NCBI GenBank assembly: GCA_035517115.1
Contig: DATIZL010000019.1
Location: 1-25,884, forward strand
DNA: 25,884 nt
Direction of reading: 5' to 3'
DNA from: Hyphomicrobium_A sp035517115
GTDB taxonomy: Bacteria > Pseudomonadota > Alphaproteobacteria > Rhizobiales > Hyphomicrobiaceae
Within the stretch, counting starts at the first letter, position 1. Each line of letters starts with the position of its first letter. Below the pieces are notes generated by a model that saw nothing but the letters and a program-made list of their open reading frames with translations, did no database searches and was not told where the DNA came from. Both the position numbers and the translations under genes were made by a program. Below are positions 23,401 to 25,884 of this stretch, piece by piece.

Positions 23401-24531
23401 GGCGCCGCAAAGGACGACACTGCCGCGCTCGCGCTGGAGTTCTCCGGGGCAGGTGCCACGCCCGGGGGGCTCACTGCGGTCGCCCTCGGCAAGGGCGAGC
23501 TCACGCTCGGCGACGTAACGGCGCGCGTGCCGACGCCCCTCGCCGTCGTGATGACGTCGGAGGCCGTGCTCACCGGTGCGGCGGGCGCCAGCGGCGAGTC
23601 GCTGCTGGCCGCGCTGCGCGAGCAGATGGCGGCGAGCGCCGTCGCCGTAGGCCCGCGCAAGATTGCCATCGCCATCGCCGACGGCGCGGCCAAGCTCGAG
23701 CCGTTCGAGCTGCAGTCGGACGCCGGCTCCACCAGGGTGGAGACGACCATCGACCTTGCCTCGCTCGTGGTCGACAGCCAGTGGGTCGTGCAGCCGAAGG
23801 CGCCCGACGTCGAGCAGCCGGACAAGCCGCGCAAGGGTGCGCTGCCCCCCCTCACCGTCGTCTACGTCGGCCCGCTCAAGGACGCCTGGTCGCTCGAGCC
23901 GCGCATGAGCACCGATCAGCTCGAGCGCGAGCTCGCCATCCGCCGCATGGAGCTCGACGCCGATCAGCTCGAGCGCCTGCACAAACTCGACGCCGAGCGT
24001 GCGCGCCAGGACGAGGAGCGCCGCCGCGCGCTCGCCGGCGACCAGGCCGCGCGTCCGGCCGTGATGCCGGCGCAGCTGCTGCCGCCCGGAGCGCCGCAGC
24101 CGATCTTCCGCCCCGCCCCCGTGCCGCCGGGAGCGCCGCAAACGGTCTTGCGGCCGGCCCCAGTGCCACCGGCGGGGCCGCCCGCCAACGGCGGCGTACG
24201 CCAGCAGGCCACGCCGCAGCAGACGCAACCCGGTGCGCCTCCCCAGCAACCCCAGCAGTCCGCTGCGCCCGGCGTCCCCGCCGCGAACGCCGTCCCCGAG
24301 GCGCCGCAGCGTCAGGACAGCGGCGCCGCCGACGTGCTGCCCGATATCCCCGGTCAGACGGTCCCGGGCCAGGAGGCGCAAGTGCTGCCGCAAGGGGCCG
24401 GGACGGCGACCGGCCAGCTACCGCCCGGCGCCCCGACTGCGGAGGCGCAGGACGCCAGCCGGGCGCGGCGGCTCCCACGCCAGGTGCCGGCGGGGGAGCA
24501 GGTCTTGCGCGCCTTGCAGGGCCCTAACTAG
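20407..24531 (+). CDS. Large AsmA-family protein
   Basis: AsmA-family proteins are inner-membrane-anchored, periplasm-spanning beta-groove proteins of the bridge-like lipid transfer group, linked to phospholipid traffic to the outer membrane. From ATG 20407 the protein has 1374 residues, about twice E. coli AsmA (617). A single N-terminal helix (about 4-24) is followed by the family's opening motif VPYFIDWNGYRGVFEEEATRILGREVRVGGDV and RLLPAPYVRFDKLRI. A very long repeating beta region follows to about residue 1160, including NWRTLS-type AsmA segments. At about 1168-1210 comes a charged helix, probably coiled coil, then a Pro/Gln/Ala-rich tail to the end. ATG 20407 is preferred over TTG 20362 because it places the helix at the N-terminus. 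The gene stands alone between divergent uvrD and a convergent operon. Confidence 0.88.
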   Translation: MSNGLLYIAALITLALAALFAVPYFIDWNGYRGVFEEEATRILGREVRVGGDVNVRLLPAPYVRFDKLRIADPSSTTGEPFFRADSFTMKLSVPPLLKGILEANEVELKHPILRLSLDADGGGNWRTLSIAPGTLPFVPADISLQSVRIKDGLVALQGPKGTAFAELDGLNGEFKADSIDGPFSFKGTAAWQGAQREFRVATGAIDPEGAIRFKSIVRAERANTYSVDGRLLDLKGRPRLEGEMTAKFELDSALADAAAPAADGTTTPAKAEKAGIDFKAALAGDAKGLKLDGITLSFERLGQPQLITGSAEATWSDALNVELNLASRWLDLDRIAGAAGGKRPLDTVESFVGAVMDSLPAQAETKVRFDVDQANLGGEAVSAIRLEAVRSNGALLLKDLRAGLPGGAKLTLDGTIADVANVRTFQGDLALRGTSLPRFLTWVTQDGTAADLVRSDGPFSLQGRLALSDKAVDLTDAGGEIGGTPLTGTVHYGWGERTQIAVGIEGEQIDASQFWPTAVGYLKGMLVGAEPETTKKDGASAAPQPWLDLAKTDLSLRLRTAELKTQQQPVRNVDLDFGVEKGRLLMRRCKLATDDGLELELDGDVADVRAQPHGALRWTLAVPNKDAFTSFVHLAELPEGASEKVTRYAALAPARLAGGIELGVRAPGAADILADGETVGGRLTGAARLDGGLAKWRGAGADIELTLQATDVVQAFDSLAARASPVGAQPPRPGEIFVKAVGKPGDGLLASASIKTAGLFFGYDGNVALPPDSAATFDGEVRVSARDLGDALAIAGLGSGGALRGARAVGSLKVASASGAIEVKPYKLTIGGSKVDGTIALAYPESGTPIVTAQLEVDEASLPGLLGIALDNRVAGAAPALAAAPGAPVPPAAPALEPLTAGKSIWPESQFDFAALDGVEGKLGVTFGTLTLAPGMGIRNARAEVALAPGKIALTKLEGKAVGGDLLATAALERAPGGAKLAGDVRINGMRLSAAAAAGAAKDDTAALALEFSGAGATPGGLTAVALGKGELTLGDVTARVPTPLAVVMTSEAVLTGAAGASGESLLAALREQMAASAVAVGPRKIAIAIADGAAKLEPFELQSDAGSTRVETTIDLASLVVDSQWVVQPKAPDVEQPDKPRKGALPPLTVVYVGPLKDAWSLEPRMSTDQLERELAIRRMELDADQLERLHKLDAERARQDEERRRALAGDQAARPAVMPAQLLPPGAPQPIFRPAPVPPGAPQTVLRPAPVPPAGPPANGGVRQQATPQQTQPGAPPQQPQQSAAPGVPAANAVPEAPQRQDSGAADVLPDIPGQTVPGQEAQVLPQGAGTATGQLPPGAPTAEAQDASRARRLPRQVPAGEQVLRALQGPN
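24082..24165 (+). repeat. Two 42-nt tandem units in the AsmA tail
   Basis: Units 24082-24123 and 24124-24165 encode the 14-residue pattern PPGAPQxxxRPAPV twice, with a degenerate partial third copy (PPAGPP) after them. Many third codon positions differ, so the duplication is old or kept at the protein level. Confidence 0.75.
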
Positions 24532-24564
24532 CGCGACGGAGCGGCTCGCATTAGCTAACGCACC

Positions 24565-24801
24565 TTAGTATGACACTCGGCGCCCCGCGCGGGGATTGCG
24601 AAAATAATCGAGCACCCAAACGCGCACCGCGCTCGATAGCCCCGAGGTCCCGCGCTCCTTGTCGATGGCGGCGACAAGCGCCGCGACCGTGGTGCGCTCC
24701 GCCTCCGCCGCCTGCCGCAGCGCCTCCCAGAACGGCGCCTCGATCGAGATCGAGGTGCGGTGGCCGGCAATGGTGAAGGAGCGTTTGACCGGGCGCGGCA
24801 T
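24565..24801 (-). CDS. Small ribbon-helix-helix domain protein
   Basis: This 78-residue protein resembles the alphaproteobacterial RHH_4-type family, putative small DNA-binding proteins. An N-terminal basic strand (KRSFTIAGHRTSISIEAPF, about 6-24) would form the DNA-contacting beta ribbon. Two helices follow (WEALRQAAEAERTTVAALVAAID and SSAVRVWVLDYFR), as in MetJ/Arc-fold dimers. The start is ATG at 24799-24801, 3 nt after the DUF4169 stop codon, so it is the last gene of the fumC operon. The target is unknown; the fold is a family inference from helix and strand pattern. It ends 33 nt from the convergent asmA stop, where a TTAGCTAA palindrome (24551-24558) is the only structure seen. Confidence 0.82.
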   Translation of the reverse strand: MPRPVKRSFTIAGHRTSISIEAPFWEALRQAAEAERTTVAALVAAIDKERGTSGLSSAVRVWVLDYFRNPRAGRRVSY

Positions 24802-24804
24802 GCC

Positions 24805-24996
24805 TTAAGTCTCGTCGTCGAGCCCCGAGCGCCGGTGCGCATCGAGATGACGCTCCTCGAGCGACTGCGTCCGCTCCGCCTTCTCGCGCTCGGATTTCGA
24901 GCGCCCGTGCTTCAAGCGGTTCTCCGCCGCCGTCGCCTGCGCCTCGGCTCGCGCCCTGGCCTTGCGCGCGCGGCGCAGATTGATGATCTCGCCCAC
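24805..24996 (-). CDS. DUF4169 family protein
   Basis: This 63-residue, highly charged protein matches the DUF4169 pattern: it opens EIINLRRARKARARAEA, continues with an Ala/Glu/Asn segment (AAENRLKHGRSKSEREKAE) and ends ERHLDAHRRSGLDDE. It is probably all-helical and cytoplasmic; no function is known. The start is GTG at 24994-24996. GGAG of the ribosome site lies within the last codons of fumC, about 9 nt upstream, and only 4 nt separate the fumC stop from this start. The RHH gene follows after 3 nt. The three genes appear to be one transcript, an order that recurs in alphaproteobacteria as far as I recall. Confidence 0.85.
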   Translation of the reverse strand: MGEIINLRRARKARARAEAQATAAENRLKHGRSKSEREKAERTQSLEERHLDAHRRSGLDDET

Positions 24997-25000
24997 GCGC

Positions 25001-25884
25001 CTACTCCGGTCCCAGCATCTTCTTCGGATCGACGATTGCGTCGAACTCCTTCTCTGTCACGTAGCCGCCGCCGACCGCCTCCTCGCGCAGGGTGGTGCCC
25101 TTCTTGTGCGCAGCCTTGGCGATGGCGGCCGCCTTGTCGTAGCCGATCTTAGGCGCGAGCGCAGTGACGAGCATAAGTGAGCGCTCGAGCCCCGCCTTGA
25201 TGTTGTCCGCACGCGGCTCCATGCCGACGACGCAGTTGTCGGTGAAGGAGCGCGCCGCGTCCGCCATTAGCCGCACCGACTGCAGGAAGTTGTAGCCCAT
25301 CACCGGGTTATAGACGTTGAGCTCGAAGTGGCCCTGACTGCCGGCGAACACGATCGCCGAGTTGTTGCCGAAGATCTGCACGCAGACCTGCGTCAGTGCC
25401 TCGCACTGGGTCGGGTTCACCTTACCGGGCATGATCGAGGAGCCGGGCTCGTTCTCGGGCAGCGCGAGCTCGCCCAACCCTGAGCGCGGGCCGGAGCCGA
25501 GCAAGCGAATGTCGTTGGCGATCTTGAACAGCGCCACCGCGGTCGTGGTGATGGCGCCGTGGCTCATGACCATGGCATCGTGCGCCGCCAGCGCCTCGAA
25601 CTTGTTGGGCGCGCTCTTGAACGGCAGATGCGTGATGGCGGCGATGCGCTCGGCCACCATCTTGTCGAAGCCTTTGGGCGCGTTGAGCCCGGTGCCGACT
25701 GCGGTGCCGCCCTGCGCGAGCTCCATGAGCGAGGGCAGCGTCGCCTCGATACGCTTGATGCCGTTCTCCACCTGCTGCACGTAGCCGGAGAACTCCTGCC
25801 CCAGCGTCAAGGGCGTCGCATCCTGCGTGTGCGTGCGCCCGATCTTCACGATGTGCTTCCACGCCTGCGCCTTGTCGTTCAACG
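25001..25884 (-). CDS. fumC: Class II fumarate hydratase, C-terminal part (5' end outside window)
   Basis: FumC interconverts fumarate and malate in the TCA cycle as a cytosolic homotetramer without an iron-sulfur cluster. About 294 codons are visible; a full enzyme has about 460-470, so roughly the first 170 are beyond the right edge. The TTG-type codon at 25882 is internal (the protein runs straight on), not a start. Diagnostic segments are KIGRTHTQDATPLTLGQEF (active-site Thr-His of the fumarase/aspartase superfamily), the superfamily signature GSSIMPGKVNPTQCEA with its catalytic Ser on the mobile loop, GHFELNVYNPVM, and the C-terminal KKGTTLREEAV. Aspartase is less likely because the sequence runs closer to FumC in these motifs. 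It heads the DUF4169-RHH operon. Confidence 0.96.
   Translation of the reverse strand, partial: LNDKAQAWKHIVKIGRTHTQDATPLTLGQEFSGYVQQVENGIKRIEATLPSLMELAQGGTAVGTGLNAPKGFDKMVAERIAAITHLPFKSAPNKFEALAAHDAMVMSHGAITTTAVALFKIANDIRLLGSGPRSGLGELALPENEPGSSIMPGKVNPTQCEALTQVCVQIFGNNSAIVFAGSQGHFELNVYNPVMGYNFLQSVRLMADAARSFTDNCVVGMEPRADNIKAGLERSLMLVTALAPKIGYDKAAAIAKAAHKKGTTLREEAVGGGYVTEKEFDAIVDPKKMLGPE

Noticed and set aside
24540..24564. TTAGCTAA palindrome between asmA and the RHH gene as a terminator
   Set aside because: It is AT-rich, short and has no loop or U-run, so it would not form a stable terminator hairpin.
1..25884. Mobile elements, CRISPR arrays, tRNA or rRNA genes
   Set aside because: I saw no transposase, integrase or phage motif, no regularly spaced repeats, no recognisable tRNA cloverleaf and no rRNA sequence; every large block is explained by core genes.

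Overview
The window looks like a chromosomal housekeeping segment of a GC-rich alphaproteobacterium. The order ddl-ftsQ-ftsA-ftsZ-lpxC-bamD-ligA is the distal end of the division and cell wall (dcw) cluster as arranged in Hyphomicrobiales (Rhizobiales). The FtsZ linker, the prmA-pepP pair, the fumC-DUF4169-RHH trio and the AsmA protein with an extended C-terminal tail fit the same order. I cannot name the genus from sequence alone. I see no tRNA, rRNA, CRISPR array, insertion sequence, phage gene or integration scar, so the region reads as vertically inherited core genome.

Layout. (1) 1-6830, plus strand: the end of ddl, then ftsQ, ftsA, ftsZ, lpxC and the lipoprotein gene bamD. These cover D-Ala-D-Ala synthesis, the divisome, the committed step of lipid A synthesis and outer-membrane protein assembly. 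(2) 6941-10361, plus strand: NAD-dependent DNA ligase ligA, overlapping a PAPS-type sulfotransferase-family gene. (3) 10358-14584, minus strand: a DUF3754 membrane protein (relative of mitochondrial TMEM143), prmA and an M24B aminopeptidase P. The first two are coupled by a 4-nt stop/start overlap. (4) 14875-17157, plus strand: a membrane protein with a Cys-rich exported domain and a cytoplasmic J domain, then a PIMT-family methyltransferase with a predicted signal peptide. (5) 17172-20051, minus strand: UvrD/PcrA helicase and a small exported protein of unknown function. (6) 20407-24531, plus strand: a very large AsmA-family protein. (7) 24565-25884, minus strand: fumC (its 5' part lies beyond the window), DUF4169 and a small ribbon-helix-helix protein, spaced 3-4 nt apart.

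Most of this is ordinary. The points that repay a second look are an FtsZ C-terminal peptide that does not match the conserved IPAFLRRQ-type tail; a tiny ORF whose stop overlaps the ftsZ start; the transmembrane J-domain protein next to an apparently exported SAM-dependent repair enzyme; DUF3754 coupled to prmA; and several intergenic hairpins or repeats, notably between lpxC and bamD and in front of uvrD. I found nothing that I would claim as a wholly new biological system. All computed-type statements (signal peptides, hairpins, promoters) are by eye.
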